From positions 124,001 through 188,000 of the forward strand of contig NZ_RZHG01000008.1 in the NCBI RefSeq assembly GCF_003989795.1: 64,000 nucleotides of DNA, written 5' to 3'. The notes beneath the pieces are model-generated. The model ran no database searches. It saw only the letters and a program-made list of their open reading frames with translations, and was not told the DNA's origin. Shown here in pieces: positions 1-9,985 of the stretch (position 1 is its first letter; the number at the start of each line of letters is the position of its first letter). The DNA comes from Vreelandella andesensis. Lineage in GTDB: Bacteria > Pseudomonadota > Gammaproteobacteria > Pseudomonadales > Halomonadaceae. Both the position numbers and the translations under genes were made by a program.

Positions 1-331
1 CCTTCTAGCCCTTTGCCTAGCCACGGCGTTTCCTGCCTACCTTTATTGCCAGTACAGTAAGTTATCGATTTAGAGATCTGTTGGTTGGTGGGCGGCTATA
101 TAGTGGTTTGATAAACAGGGCGACAAATAGGGCTTAGTGTCTTGCTAACCAACAGATATGTTACATTAGGCCATCATCTACGTATCATTCAGACTATTCA
201 GGATTTGGCATGTATTCGCGCAGGCGATCCAACTGTCAACGCCATGGCATTAAAGCGCCATCGCCATCGCATATGGTTAGACGCCACATCGTTTGGGCAT
301 TGCCTGCCGCACAGTAGAGAGGCTCCCTCCT
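1..331. other. Non-coding stretch upstream of lipA
   Basis: No convincing gene, tRNA or terminator is visible here. Short open frames exist but have no ribosome binding site or recognisable product. The region presumably holds the lipA promoter, but no clear -35/-10 pair stands out. Confidence 0.4.
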
Positions 332-1390
332 ATGAGCAAAAACCCCACAACGCGTATCCCTAGCGGCGAAAAGTTCCGCAACGAGCATGGCATGTCGGTC
401 ATTAAAGACGGCATGAAGCAGCGTAAAACACTGCCAGACGAGGCGCCTCCTAGTCTTGATCGTAAACCCAAATGGTTGCGCGCGCAGATCCCAGGAGGCG
501 ACCGCTTTGAGGCCGTCAAAAAAAATGTCTCTACGCACCGTCTCAGCACTGTTTGCGCAGAATCGCACTGCCCTAACATGGGTGAATGTTGGAGTAATGG
601 CACTGCCACCATCATGTTGATGGGGTCTGTTTGCACTCGTGCATGTCGGTTCTGTGCAGTGGACACAGGCAATCCAAAAGGATGGCTGGATCACGATGAA
701 CCGGAAAACACTGCAAAATCGGTCGAATTGATGGGGCTGAGATACATCGTACTGACTTCGGTTGACCGTGATGATCTCGACGACGGCGGTGCCACTCACT
801 ATGCCAACTGTATCAAAGCTATCAAATCCCGGACGCCAGAAGTGGTTGTCGAAGCACTAACGCCTGATTTTGACGCTGATAAAGCTGCCATTGAGCGAGT
901 AGTCGACTCAGGCTTAGAAGTGTTTGCACAAAACGTTGAGACTGTAGAGCGCCTGACAAGCAAGGTGCGCGACCCGCGTGCCGGTTATCGTAAAACGCTA
1001 GACGTCTTGGCCCATGCAAAACGGTATCGTCCGGACATTATTACCAAGACAAGCCTGATGCTTGGTTTAGGTGAAACAGAGGAAGAGATTCTTAAAACTT
1101 TCGATGATCTGAGAGAGATTGGCGTTGATATTGTGACACTTGGTCAATATTTGCGTCCAACCAAAAACCATCTAGCAGTAGAGCGCTGGGTCACTCCTGA
1201 AGAATTTGACCGCTATCGCCTACTTGGCCTTGAAAAAGGCTTTATCGAAGTACCTTCCGGGCCGCTGGTTCGCTCTAGCTATCGCGCAGATCGCGTCTTT
1301 GAGAAAAACAACCTCGGTCTCGCTTCACCCGCTGCGGTGCCTGGTCAAGAGCCCGACACTAATCGCATTCCTGCGTTTAACGTCGGATAA
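332..1390 (+). CDS. lipA: Lipoyl synthase LipA
   Basis: Radical-SAM enzyme that inserts two sulfurs into protein-bound octanoyl groups to make lipoyl cofactors for 2-oxoacid dehydrogenases and the glycine cleavage system. The auxiliary 4Fe-4S cluster cysteines are at about 75, 80 and 86 (the [12 protein letters not shown] segment). The radical-SAM CxxxCxxC is at 101-108 (CTRACRFC). The length of 352 aa is a little above the usual 320-340 because of an N-terminal extension. The frame is open from 293, but ATG 332 begins the family-like MSKNP sequence and is preferred. The gene converges on lipB instead of following it on the same strand, so it must have its own promoter. Confidence 0.96.
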   Translation: MSKNPTTRIPSGEKFRNEHGMSVIKDGMKQRKTLPDEAPPSLDRKPKWLRAQIPGGDRFEAVKKNVSTHRLSTVCAESHCPNMGECWSNGTATIMLMGSVCTRACRFCAVDTGNPKGWLDHDEPENTAKSVELMGLRYIVLTSVDRDDLDDGGATHYANCIKAIKSRTPEVVVEALTPDFDADKAAIERVVDSGLEVFAQNVETVERLTSKVRDPRAGYRKTLDVLAHAKRYRPDIITKTSLMLGLGETEEEILKTFDDLREIGVDIVTLGQYLRPTKNHLAVERWVTPEEFDRYRLLGLEKGFIEVPSGPLVRSSYRADRVFEKNNLGLASPAAVPGQEPDTNRIPAFNVG

Positions 1391-1414
1391 AACGATAAAC
1401 CAACTACCTGCACG

Positions 1415-1444
1415 CAATTGACATAGCTTACAATTGACACAGCT
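1415..1444. repeat. 14-bp imperfect direct repeat between lipA and lipB
   Basis: CAATTGACATAGCT (1415-1428) recurs as CAATTGACACAGCT (1431-1444), with one mismatch and a 16-bp period. It lies between the convergent stop codons of lipA and lipB. Function is unknown and it may be a simple local duplication. Confidence 0.5.
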
Positions 1445-1490
1445 AGTTCAGTACTAACAAGTGCATTGCGTGTAGGAAGCTCATTTTTAT

Positions 1491-2150
1491 TCAACAAACG
1501 TCCGCGTTTACCAATTGGCGACCCAGCCGCTCGGCTAAAGCATATGCGAGCTGTTCGCCCACGCTGTGAACTGTGGGCAATACCACTAAATCAGCTAATC
1601 GCGTTACTTGCATACCCGCGTAGCCACAGGGGTTGATCCGTCCAAAGGGGGATAAGTCACCGTCTACATTGAGTGCAACCCCGTGATAGCTTGCGCCCCG
1701 CCGAATACGTAGCCCGAGCGAAGCAATTTTCGCCTCACCAAGTTGCGTATCAACGTATACACCTGGCGCATCGGGCCTCGCCCTGGCAGAGACACCATAA
1801 AGCGCAAGCACGTCAATCACTGAATTTTCCAGCGCAGTCACCAGCTCACGAACCCCAATATTGCCACGCCGCACATCCAGCAATGGATACAACACAACTT
1901 GGCCTGGGCCATGGTAGGTTACTTGCCCGCCCCGATCCGTTTTCACTACAGGAATATCACCAGGCATTAACAGGTGCTCTGGTTTACCCGCCTGACCTTG
2001 CGTGAAAACAGGATCGTGCTCAACTAACCAGAACTGATCAGGCGTTGCATGATCCCGCGTATCAGTGAGTTCGCGCATCGCGCTCCACACAGGCAAATAG
2101 GCACGATGGCCAAGCTGATGCAGCTCGATTGATTGACTAGCCATGGTCAT
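1491..2150 (-). CDS. lipB: Octanoyl-[ACP]:protein octanoyltransferase LipB
   Basis: Transfers octanoate from acyl carrier protein to lipoyl domains, the step before LipA. Family signatures are clear: the [12 protein letters not shown] block near residue 73, the catalytic lysine at about 141 ([10 protein letters not shown]) and the catalytic cysteine at about 175 ([10 protein letters not shown]). The length of 219 aa is normal. The ATG overlaps the ybeD stop by 4 bp, which implies translational coupling. A second ATG two codons on is a possible alternative start. It is the last gene of the minus-strand envelope run and converges on lipA. Confidence 0.96.
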   Translation of the reverse strand: MTMASQSIELHQLGHRAYLPVWSAMRELTDTRDHATPDQFWLVEHDPVFTQGQAGKPEHLLMPGDIPVVKTDRGGQVTYHGPGQVVLYPLLDVRRGNIGVRELVTALENSVIDVLALYGVSARARPDAPGVYVDTQLGEAKIASLGLRIRRGASYHGVALNVDGDLSPFGRINPCGYAGMQVTRLADLVVLPTVHSVGEQLAYALAERLGRQLVNADVC

Positions 2151-2458
2151 ACCACCATGTGTACGCGACCCGTAGCCTTCAGATCATCGTAGAGCTGGCG
2201 TAACTGCTGTTCGCCAGTGGCAACAATGGTGACGCGCACAGACTGAAAACGGCCGTTACGACTATCGACAACTTGAAGTGACGTCTCGTCAAAATCCGGC
2301 GAATGCCTAACGATCACTTGACACACACAAGCTGGAAAATCGTCAGCAGCATCGCCAACGACTTTCAATGAGTAATCACAGGGAAAGGTGATTTTAGGTG
2401 GCTCGTTTACTTCAGGCTGACGTAAATCTCTTAGCCCATTTTTCGCGCCTTTTTTCAT
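2147..2458 (-). CDS. ybeD: DUF493 (YbeD) family protein
   Basis: Small 103-aa protein of the UPF0250/DUF493 family, with an ACT-like fold. It matches at [13 protein letters not shown] and [20 protein letters not shown]. Family members sit directly before lipB in many Gammaproteobacteria, as here with a 4-bp overlap, and may modulate lipoate or amino-acid metabolism. No catalytic residues are expected. Its exact function is unknown. Confidence 0.88.
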   Translation of the reverse strand: MKKGAKNGLRDLRQPEVNEPPKITFPCDYSLKVVGDAADDFPACVCQVIVRHSPDFDETSLQVVDSRNGRFQSVRVTIVATGEQQLRQLYDDLKATGRVHMVV

Positions 2459-2581
2459 GGCTCACCTTACCTTTTGCACAGAATATAAATGCTTCTTTTC
2501 AAAATACGAATGCAGAACTGACATAAGAATTAGTAAGTTAAGCGCAAAATATTAAAAATCCTGCGCTTAAGCTCGCTACTA

Positions 2582-3781
2582 TTAATCTGTAAAGTTGCTG
2601 ATCAAGCCACTGAAGAAACGCCTTACTTGGTCAAACAGCCGCTTAAACAAGCCACCTTCTTCAACATTTTCAAGGGCGACGAGTTGACGCTCGCCGACCA
2701 TTTCTTCACCTAAGTACACTTCTAGTGTACCTACATCGTCACCTACGGCCATCGGCGCTTTAAGGTCAGCATCAAGGTTTAAGCGAGCGCGCAATTCCTC
2801 ATTGCGGTTGCGTGGAAGCGTCATAAACACTTCTCCGTCAACGCCAACACGCAGCTCATTACTTTCACCGCCCCAAATGCGCGGGGTTGCAAGCACGGCA
2901 CCACGCTCATAGAGCTTCATCGTTTCATAAAAACGGAAGCCATAGCTAAGCAACTTCTGGGTTTCCTGCGCCCTTGACTCTTCCGAGCTAGTGCCCATCA
3001 CGACTGAAATTAAACGCATGCCATCGCGCTGAGCCGAAGAGACAAGACAATAACCCGCTTCCGTTGTCCAACCGGTTTTTAAGCCATCGACACTCGGGTC
3101 ACGCCATAACAAACGATTACGGTTTGGCTGATCTATACCGCCAAACGAGAAGTTGCGCTGGGAGTAAATAGCGTAGTGCTCAGGATAGTCACTGATAATA
3201 TGCTGGGACAATAGCGCCATATCACGGGCTGTTGAGTAGTGATTGTCGCCAGGTAAACCCGTCGCATTTTGGAAATTAGTGTTTTGCATTCCCAAGCGCG
3301 TAGCATGCTGATTCATCAAATCAGCAAATGGCGTTTCGCCTCCTGCAAGATGCTCTGCCATTGCCACACTGGCATCATTGCCCGATACAATAATAATACC
3401 ATGCAGTAGGTCATCGACAGAGACTCGATCACCTACCTCAATGAACATCTTGGAGCCGCCGGTACGCCAAGCTTTTTCACTAATATTGATCATGTCCGTC
3501 AGGCTAATAGTGCCCCGATCTAACTCACGCTCTACCAAATAAGCAGTCATAAGTTTGGTCAGGCTCGCTGGCGGCAAGCGTTCATCAGAATTATGCTCGG
3601 CAAGAATCCGACCGCTGTTGGCATCCATCAAAATCCACGAACTCGCCGCCAACTGAGGAGCAGCGGGGATAATCGTTTGTGGCTGTGGGATTACCTGAGC
3701 CACAGCCGGTGAAGCAACCACAGCAAAAGCTGCCATCAAACAAAGCCCGGCGGTACGGCGAATAGACATCATTACATTCAT
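2582..3781 (-). CDS. dacA: D-alanyl-D-alanine carboxypeptidase (PBP5/6 family)
   Basis: Periplasmic serine DD-carboxypeptidase that trims the terminal D-Ala from peptidoglycan stem peptides. It has a signal peptide (hydrophobic residues 11-28, cleavage after AVAQ). The three penicillin-binding motifs are present: SLTK at 73-76, SGN at 133-135 and KTG at 235-237. A PBP5-type beta-rich C-terminal domain follows, ending in a likely amphipathic membrane anchor (VRRFFSGLISNF). The length of 399 aa is typical. It lies downstream of rlpA and mltB in the same orientation, so the region forms a peptidoglycan-remodelling cluster. A 123-bp AT-rich gap separates it from ybeD, which may therefore have a separate promoter. 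Confidence 0.95.
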   Translation of the reverse strand: MNVMMSIRRTAGLCLMAAFAVVASPAVAQVIPQPQTIIPAAPQLAASSWILMDANSGRILAEHNSDERLPPASLTKLMTAYLVERELDRGTISLTDMINISEKAWRTGGSKMFIEVGDRVSVDDLLHGIIIVSGNDASVAMAEHLAGGETPFADLMNQHATRLGMQNTNFQNATGLPGDNHYSTARDMALLSQHIISDYPEHYAIYSQRNFSFGGIDQPNRNRLLWRDPSVDGLKTGWTTEAGYCLVSSAQRDGMRLISVVMGTSSEESRAQETQKLLSYGFRFYETMKLYERGAVLATPRIWGGESNELRVGVDGEVFMTLPRNRNEELRARLNLDADLKAPMAVGDDVGTLEVYLGEEMVGERQLVALENVEEGGLFKRLFDQVRRFFSGLISNFTD

Positions 3782-3850
3782 CTCTTACTTCTCACAACAA
3801 AGAAAAAAACGTCAACAAAGCACGTAATTTTAGCTAATAAACGGGGTAAA

Positions 3851-4855
3851 CTATCTCACGATAAATACTTGTGGGAAGCCCGCCCGACGGAGTTCTTCAC
3901 GCGCTTGGGTTTCCTGCATAGGGGTTACTGGCCCAACTTGCACACGGTGCACATCGGTATCACTCATCACCCTTACTTTATGCGGGAGTTCACTGACCAA
4001 GCGCTGTTGCAACTGCTGGGCTCCTTCTTCACTGCCCAATGCCGCAATTTGAAGATAAATGGCATCATCCGATGCCATTGATAGCTGAACAGGCATATCT
4101 TGAGCAGGCCGTGCATTGACAGTAGGCGATACCGAAGAAACCGCATTGGTTAGTCCAGCACCTCGGCTGCTCCTTCCCTGCTGCGCCAGCCATTGTTCAG
4201 GCTCAATAGCCTCAACACGAACCGCGCCAGTGCCATTATCAAGAAAGCCTAGCCGCGCAGCCGCTGCATAGGAAAGATCAATTTCACGGTCACTATGAAA
4301 AGGCCCTCGATCATTGACGCGTACAATAACCGATTGGCCGTTGTCTAAACTGGTAACGCGGGCAAAGGTTGGCAATGGCAGCGAACGATGAGCAGCCGAC
4401 ATTTTATACATGTCATAAATTTCACCGTTTGAGGTGGCATAGCCATGAAATTTTTCACCGTACCAAGAGGCTGTTCCCTGCTTCACATAGCCTGTTGCAT
4501 CCGGCAGCACACGATAGGTTTCACCCCACACCTCATAAGTGGAACGATTGCCGGCACGCGATAAAGGCTCTATGCGAGGCTCAGCGTTTGGCACTTTGCT
4601 CACATCCGGTGGCTCTAGTGGATACGCATCGCCAGTCATTGCATAGCGCTCACCCGTAGACAGGCTACTACGTTGCCCGCCTACACTCGTTCCACTGCCG
4701 CTCGATCCATTCGTACTTGCGGCAGTAGGCCCGCTTATTGGCTGGTTCGCACTGGCGCTATCTTGCTTGACTTCATGACTAGCACAACCGCTAACCAACG
4801 CCATGATGACGACCGCACCGCCAATACAGCGAGCCTCAGAAAGCACTGTGCTCAT
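3851..4855 (-). CDS. rlpA: RlpA-like septal lytic transglycosylase, lipoprotein
   Basis: Outer-membrane lipoprotein. The lipobox is LVSGC, with the lipidated cysteine near residue 24. A low-complexity Ser/Gly linker is followed by a double-psi beta-barrel domain (about 125-215; GTASWYG, then VRVNDRGPF with the catalytic Asp). A C-terminal SPOR domain (about 265-334) binds denuded septal glycan. In Pseudomonas, RlpA is a lytic transglycosylase acting on stem-peptide-free peptidoglycan at division sites. The gene overlaps mltB by 4 bp, so the two transglycosylases are probably translated together. Confidence 0.94.
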   Translation of the reverse strand: MSTVLSEARCIGGAVVIMALVSGCASHEVKQDSASANQPISGPTAASTNGSSGSGTSVGGQRSSLSTGERYAMTGDAYPLEPPDVSKVPNAEPRIEPLSRAGNRSTYEVWGETYRVLPDATGYVKQGTASWYGEKFHGYATSNGEIYDMYKMSAAHRSLPLPTFARVTSLDNGQSVIVRVNDRGPFHSDREIDLSYAAAARLGFLDNGTGAVRVEAIEPEQWLAQQGRSSRGAGLTNAVSSVSPTVNARPAQDMPVQLSMASDDAIYLQIAALGSEEGAQQLQQRLVSELPHKVRVMSDTDVHRVQVGPVTPMQETQAREELRRAGFPQVFIVR

Positions 4856-5874
4856 GTGTCGCCCTCAACCTGCCGCTTAATAGCTTCTGATAGCTCCGCC
4901 ACCGCCATTGCATAGAGGTGGCTGTGGTTATAGCGGGTAATAACGTAAAAATTATACTCACCCAAGCGATATTGGATACTTTCATCGGCAAGCTCGAGCC
5001 TCAATGGCACCACAAGCAACTCTGGGTCAAGCGTACCTTGTGGCTCAATGCCCGCCTCGATCGCTTCAGAGGCAGTCACGACAGGTTTACTGGTTTGATT
5101 AATAGCAAGCGTTTCGGGTGCTAGTTCAGGGCCGTTAGCCTCATGGTAAATTGCCCCATCACGCTGCCAGCCATGTACTGCAAAGTAATTCGCCACGCTG
5201 CCAATGGCATCAACCGGATTCTCCCATAAGTCTCGTTTACGATCATCGTCAAAATCGACGGCATATGCTTGATAACTAGTGGGAATGAACTGGGGATACC
5301 CCATGGCACCGGCATACGAGCCATAAAGCTCGTCAGCCTCGACGCCTTGCTCATGAGCGATTTTCAAGAAAGCGGCCAGTTCGCCTCGAAAGAAACTACC
5401 GCGGACAGGATGGTAAAACGCTAACGTTGCTAATGAGTCTAGGACGCGATGCCGCCCTTTATGCTTACCATAGTAGGTTTCGACACCAATAATCGCGGCG
5501 ATGACCTCTGGCGGAACGCCATACACATTTTCGGCCCTAACGAGCGCATCTTCATGCTCATTAATGAATTCCGCGCCTTCCTCAATACGTTGTTGCGTTA
5601 GGAATATATTTCGATATTCATGCCAACGTAAGCGACGTTCAGCCGCGCCTTCCATAGCGTCCAGGACAGATTGGCTAAAGCTGGCTTGATTCATGGTATC
5701 TGTTAGCCACTGCCGAGGAATGCCTTGGGCGGCTAACTCATCAACTAACTGTTGAGTACCTTCGTGCTGCTGCGGATCAAAAGGCGACGCGTCGTCAGCC
5801 CACGTTACCGTGTAAGAACACGCCAATAACACGGCTGCTAAACAACCGCCTGCTTTATTTCGGGCCCAGTTCAT
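4852..5874 (-). CDS. mltB: Membrane-bound lytic murein transglycosylase B
   Basis: Soluble or lipoprotein lytic transglycosylase of family 3 that cleaves MurNAc-GlcNAc bonds. The catalytic glutamate lies in GVETYYG, followed by the YAGAMGYPQFIPTSY signature. The frame is open from a GTG at 5907, but ATG 5874 has a good AGGAG ribosome site 10 bp upstream and starts directly before a signal peptide (AAVLLACSYTVTWA), so it is preferred (340 aa). A Cys in the hydrophobic stretch could be a lipobox but the context is imperfect. It lies between rodA and rlpA in the elongasome cluster. Confidence 0.94.
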   Translation of the reverse strand: MNWARNKAGGCLAAVLLACSYTVTWADDASPFDPQQHEGTQQLVDELAAQGIPRQWLTDTMNQASFSQSVLDAMEGAAERRLRWHEYRNIFLTQQRIEEGAEFINEHEDALVRAENVYGVPPEVIAAIIGVETYYGKHKGRHRVLDSLATLAFYHPVRGSFFRGELAAFLKIAHEQGVEADELYGSYAGAMGYPQFIPTSYQAYAVDFDDDRKRDLWENPVDAIGSVANYFAVHGWQRDGAIYHEANGPELAPETLAINQTSKPVVTASEAIEAGIEPQGTLDPELLVVPLRLELADESIQYRLGEYNFYVITRYNHSHLYAMAVAELSEAIKRQVEGDT

Positions 5875-5921
5875 TAACTCACCACTCCTTTGAAAAAGCA
5901 CCGTCACTTATCCATTCGATA

Positions 5922-7085
5922 TTAGCGCGGCAACAACCGCCGATGGGCATGTATTGACATGAGAATACCGAACCCTGCCATCAAGGTCACGCTGGAAGTA
6001 CCGCCATAGCTTACTAACGGCAGCGGTACGCCAACAACGGGCAAAATACCGCTCACCATGCCGACATTGACGAACACATATATAAAAAATGTCAGGATAA
6101 TACTGCCCGCAAGGAGCCGCCCAAAGGTATCCTGAGAAGACGTCGCTAGCCAAAGACCTCTCCCCACAATCACAACATATAGGAATAGCAGTACCAGCAT
6201 TCCTACTAAACCAAACTCTTCACCTAGCACGGCGATAATAAAATCCGTATGGCGTTCAGGTAAGAATTCTAATTGAGACTGGGTACCTTTTAGCCACCCC
6301 TTCCCCCATAAGCCACCACTGCCTATCGCCGTCGTCGATTGGATAATATTCCAACCCGACCCCAAAGGGTCGCTATCCGGATCCAGGAACGTTAAGACCC
6401 GTTGACGCTGGTAGTTTTGCATGTTCATCCATAGCAAAGGCAGCCCTGCCGCTATTAAAGCACTAACTAAACCGATCAACCGCCAGGACAAACCTGCCAG
6501 AAGCACCACGATAACCGCCGCACTAGCCACCAAAAGTGATGTCCCAAGATCTGGTTGAATAGCGGTGAGCACCACTGGCACACCTATTATCACCGCGCAT
6601 ACCAAAATATGCCTAAACCGCGGCGGTAATTGGCAACGGTTCAAGTAGGCAGCCACCATTAACGGCACCGCTAACTTCATCATTTCAGATGGCTGAAAAC
6701 GAATAACACCCGGTATCTCAAGCCACCGTTTTGCCCCCATTCCCACATCACCAACGATTTCAACTGCCACCAACATTGCCAGCCCCACACCGTAAGCAAA
6801 GGGCGCCCAACGAAGAAACGTGGAAGGCGATAATTGGGCAATAACCACCATAACCACAATGGCAACGCCAAAGCGGATAGCTTGAGCAATCACAGTATCA
6901 ATACGTTGCCCTGAAGCACTGTAAAGCACTAGTAATCCACCACCCATCAGCAACAACAGCAAACCTAATAACCATGGGTCAAGGTGAATCCGCTCCCAAA
7001 TACTTTTGCGTCTTTTGATACCGCTATCTGGCGGCCGCACGGGGTAACGACGTAACGGGCGGGAGAGCGTTTGCCATGGCCTCAT
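5922..7085 (-). CDS. rodA: Rod shape-determining glycosyltransferase RodA
   Basis: SEDS-family peptidoglycan glycosyltransferase of the elongation complex. It polymerises lipid II together with PBP2. The 387-aa protein has about ten membrane helices. Family signatures include the QPDLGTSLL segment with its functional Asp and the C-terminal GVPLPLVSYGGTSSVTLM motif. Its start overlaps the mrdA stop by one base (TAATG), the standard coupled mrdA-rodA arrangement. Confidence 0.97.
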   Translation of the reverse strand: MRPWQTLSRPLRRYPVRPPDSGIKRRKSIWERIHLDPWLLGLLLLLMGGGLLVLYSASGQRIDTVIAQAIRFGVAIVVMVVIAQLSPSTFLRWAPFAYGVGLAMLVAVEIVGDVGMGAKRWLEIPGVIRFQPSEMMKLAVPLMVAAYLNRCQLPPRFRHILVCAVIIGVPVVLTAIQPDLGTSLLVASAAVIVVLLAGLSWRLIGLVSALIAAGLPLLWMNMQNYQRQRVLTFLDPDSDPLGSGWNIIQSTTAIGSGGLWGKGWLKGTQSQLEFLPERHTDFIIAVLGEEFGLVGMLVLLFLYVVIVGRGLWLATSSQDTFGRLLAGSIILTFFIYVFVNVGMVSGILPVVGVPLPLVSYGGTSSVTLMAGFGILMSIHAHRRLLPR

Positions 7086-8992
7086 TAGTTACCCTCCACA
7101 TTGGCAGTATCTTCTTCCAATACTTCCTTAACCTCTTCAACGTCCGGCGCATCGTCGTTTAACAGCCATGCGTCGGTCATCGCGCGTGCCAAATGGGCAG
7201 CGTGGGTACTGCCACCGCCAGCGTTTTCAACAATCACTGATACCGCAATTTGTGGGTCTTCAAGCGGTGCAAACGCCATGAAAAGAGCGTGATCGCGCAG
7301 GCGTTCTTCAAGCTCATCAGCGTTATAGCGCTGATCCTGCCCAAGCGAAAACACCTGCGCTGTGCCTGATTTTCCGCCCATTCGATACTCGAGCCCCACC
7401 CCCGTTCGTCGCGCCGTGCCTTCATTACCGCTAATAACTTTTTCCATGCCACTGAAAACCCGGTTCCACCAATTTTCATTATCCAGCTGAATATCGGGCG
7501 GTGTATCAGGCAAGTCTAGTGCCAAGGGTTCTTCGCCTATCTCTAACGCGAGACGCGGCTTTACCCAATGACCGCGATTAGCTAGTGTCGCGGTCGCGCT
7601 AGCTAGCTGTAACGGGGTTACCTGCCAATAGCCCTGACCTATACCTACCGAAAGTGTCTCACCGGGGTACCAAGGCTGATTGAAACGCGCCCGCTTCCAA
7701 TCACGAGAAGGCATCAGGCCAGTGCTTTCACCCTGGACGTCATGAGCAACCCGCTGGCCAAAACCAAAATTGGACATTTGTTCATGCAGATTATCGATAC
7801 CCAAATCATGGGCTAGGGTGTAGTAATAGGTGTTGTTTGAAACAGCGATGGAACGCTCCATATCCACCCGGCCATGCCCCCAGCGCAACCAGTTACGATA
7901 ACGACGAGAGTCGTTAGGCAGCTGATAAAAGCCAGGGTCGTTAATCGTGCTATCGGGGGTGATAACTCCCTTGACTAATCCCGCCAGCGCTAAAAAAGGT
8001 TTAATCGTTGAACCTGGCGGATAATGGCCGCGAATGGCGCGGTTAAACAGAGGTAGATCGATATTTTCCTGCAGACCGCGATAGGAGGCGACGTCAATTC
8101 CCGTCACAAACTGATTACTATCAAAGCCTGGCGTTGATACCATGGCGAGGATTTCACCTGTGCTAGGCACGATAGCGACGATAGATCCCCGCCTTCCACT
8201 CATCAACTCGTAAGCCAGCATTTGCATCGACTTATCAAGCGTTAAAGTTAGCGTTTCTCCAGGAATTGGGTCCGTACGGCCAAGTTCTCTCAGCACTCGC
8301 CCACGCGCATTTGTTTCAACTTTACGCAGCCCAGCCTGGCCGTGCAGCTCCGTTTCGTAAAAACGCTCAACACCCGTTTTACCAATGAAGTGCGTCCCCG
8401 CATAACGTCCCGTATCCAGAGTTTCCATCTCTTGTGCATTGATACGCCCAACGTAACCTAATGCATGGGCCATCATTTCAGCGTCGGGGTAGTAGCGGAG
8501 CAGTTGCGCTTCGACTTCAACCCCTGGCAGGCGGTGTCGATTCACCGCTAGTCGTGCGATTTGGCTTTCACTCAAATCACTCATTAACAGCGCAGGCTGA
8601 AACGGGCGTTGGCGTTGCCGCGAACGAACATTGAATGCGTCAATATCGTTTTCAGGTAAATCTAGAATCTCAACTAAAAGCGCTAACGTTTCATCTAAAT
8701 CATCAACGCGTTCGCGCACCAGCGTAAGGTTGTAGGTAGGACGATTTTCGGCGAGGAGAACGCCGTTGCGATCGTAAATCAGCCCTCGATTGGGGGGTAA
8801 CGGTTCGACACGAACACGGTTTTTTTCGGAGCGAGTACTGTATAAATCGTGCTGAACGATTTGCAGGTATGCTAATCGCCCAGTCAATAGTCCCGTCAAA
8901 ATGGTTACTACTAAGACGGCAAGCAGCGCCCTGACACGAAAAATACGTAATTCTTGCTCAGGGTTTTTAAGCGTGTCACGGCGCTTAGGCAT
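7085..8992 (-). CDS. mrdA: Penicillin-binding protein 2 (elongation transpeptidase)
   Basis: Class B PBP that cross-links new peptidoglycan in the lateral wall, the partner of RodA. It has one N-terminal membrane helix (about 20-42), a pedestal domain, and a transpeptidase domain with STIK (active serine 328), SNN (VSNNTYY) and KSGT (GGKSGTAQVF). The length of 635 aa is normal. Acidic residues are enriched at the C-terminus. It is followed by rodA with a one-base overlap and preceded by rlmH with a 35-bp gap. Confidence 0.97.
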   Translation of the reverse strand: MPKRRDTLKNPEQELRIFRVRALLAVLVVTILTGLLTGRLAYLQIVQHDLYSTRSEKNRVRVEPLPPNRGLIYDRNGVLLAENRPTYNLTLVRERVDDLDETLALLVEILDLPENDIDAFNVRSRQRQRPFQPALLMSDLSESQIARLAVNRHRLPGVEVEAQLLRYYPDAEMMAHALGYVGRINAQEMETLDTGRYAGTHFIGKTGVERFYETELHGQAGLRKVETNARGRVLRELGRTDPIPGETLTLTLDKSMQMLAYELMSGRRGSIVAIVPSTGEILAMVSTPGFDSNQFVTGIDVASYRGLQENIDLPLFNRAIRGHYPPGSTIKPFLALAGLVKGVITPDSTINDPGFYQLPNDSRRYRNWLRWGHGRVDMERSIAVSNNTYYYTLAHDLGIDNLHEQMSNFGFGQRVAHDVQGESTGLMPSRDWKRARFNQPWYPGETLSVGIGQGYWQVTPLQLASATATLANRGHWVKPRLALEIGEEPLALDLPDTPPDIQLDNENWWNRVFSGMEKVISGNEGTARRTGVGLEYRMGGKSGTAQVFSLGQDQRYNADELEERLRDHALFMAFAPLEDPQIAVSVIVENAGGGSTHAAHLARAMTDAWLLNDDAPDVEEVKEVLEEDTANVEGN

Positions 8993-9027
8993 GGGTAACG
9001 ATGACTCTCAAATCAGACAAAAAGCAA

Positions 9028-9495
9028 TTATCGATGATAGGGATGACCTACTAGCAGAGTCCACGCCCGGTATAGCTGTTCGGCCAACATGATGCGTACT
9101 AGTGGGTGTGGTAGTGTAAGGGGCGACAAAGACCATGTTTTATTAGCCATTGCAGAAAGGGACGGCTCCAAGCCATCAGGCCCACCTACCAACAGCACCA
9201 CATCTTTGCCTAACATGCGCCATGCATCAGCCTCGTCAGCAAGTTGCTCTGTACTCCAGGTTTTACCCTTAACCTCAAGTGCCACGATGTATTCATCACC
9301 CCGTAGCTTGTCACGGATACGTTGGGCTTCCTGGGCACGCGCCTTAGCTATATCAGCATTTTTGCCACGCTGACCCAGAGAAATCTCTTCAATGTCGAGC
9401 ATAAAATCCCGAGGTAGCCGTTTGCGGTAGGTTTCAATGCCCTCTTCAACCCACGCAGGCATTTTGGTGCCCACCGCTAACAGCCGGATCTTCAT
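9028..9495 (-). CDS. rlmH: 23S rRNA pseudouridine-1915 N3-methyltransferase RlmH
   Basis: SPOUT-class methyltransferase that modifies pseudouridine 1915 in helix 69 of 23S rRNA in assembled 70S ribosomes. The 155 aa match the family exactly. The SAM-binding trefoil knot shows as LLVGGPDGL and LSPLTLPHPLVRIMLAEQLYRA, with a C-terminal PYHR. The gene overlaps rsfS by 4 bp. The rsfS-rlmH-mrdA-rodA order is widely conserved in Gammaproteobacteria. Confidence 0.97.
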   Translation of the reverse strand: MKIRLLAVGTKMPAWVEEGIETYRKRLPRDFMLDIEEISLGQRGKNADIAKARAQEAQRIRDKLRGDEYIVALEVKGKTWSTEQLADEADAWRMLGKDVVLLVGGPDGLEPSLSAMANKTWSLSPLTLPHPLVRIMLAEQLYRAWTLLVGHPYHR

Positions 9496-9878
9496 GACAT
9501 TGTGGCTCGCTCTTCAAACCGTTTGAGCGACTCACTTATAGCGCCAGCATCATTGGGTAAGTCTGCCCATAAACGCTCAAGATCATAGAGCGCTCGCGCT
9601 TCAGGCAGCATAATATGGACAACCACATCACCCAAATCTACCAGCACCCAATCAGCGTTATCGCCGCCTTCAACACCCCGTGGCGAAAGACCGGACGCTT
9701 TGGCTTTTTCCACAACATTTTGCGCTAAAGCAGCCACATGGCGAGTGGATGTACCACTGGCAATCAGCATCAAGTCGGTAACTTCAGTCAACTTGGAAAC
9801 GTCTAGCTGCGTAATATCTCGTGCTTTCAATTCTTCTAGGGCATCAACCGCTAGATTTTTCAGTGTATCGATGTGCAT
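9492..9878 (-). CDS. rsfS: Ribosomal silencing factor RsfS
   Basis: Binds ribosomal protein uL14 and blocks subunit joining during nutrient limitation (the Iojap/RsfS family). The core is recognisable as DLMLIASGTSTRHVAALAQ and DWVLVDLGDVVVHIM. The frame is open from a TTG at 9893, but ATG 9878 begins MHIDTLKNLAVDALEELKARD, which aligns with the usual N-terminus and follows AGGAG, although the spacing is short. This gives 128 aa. It overlaps rlmH by 4 bp. Confidence 0.94.
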   Translation of the reverse strand: MHIDTLKNLAVDALEELKARDITQLDVSKLTEVTDLMLIASGTSTRHVAALAQNVVEKAKASGLSPRGVEGGDNADWVLVDLGDVVVHIMLPEARALYDLERLWADLPNDAGAISESLKRFEERATMS

Positions 9879-9985
9879 AGCTCCTAAAGGCAACCCCTTG
9901 TTGTCGTAAGCTCAGCAAAAGCAAGCTCAGTGATATTCAGTAAATAAGCCGGACATTGTAACGGCTTCTTTCCCGACTGCCAGCG

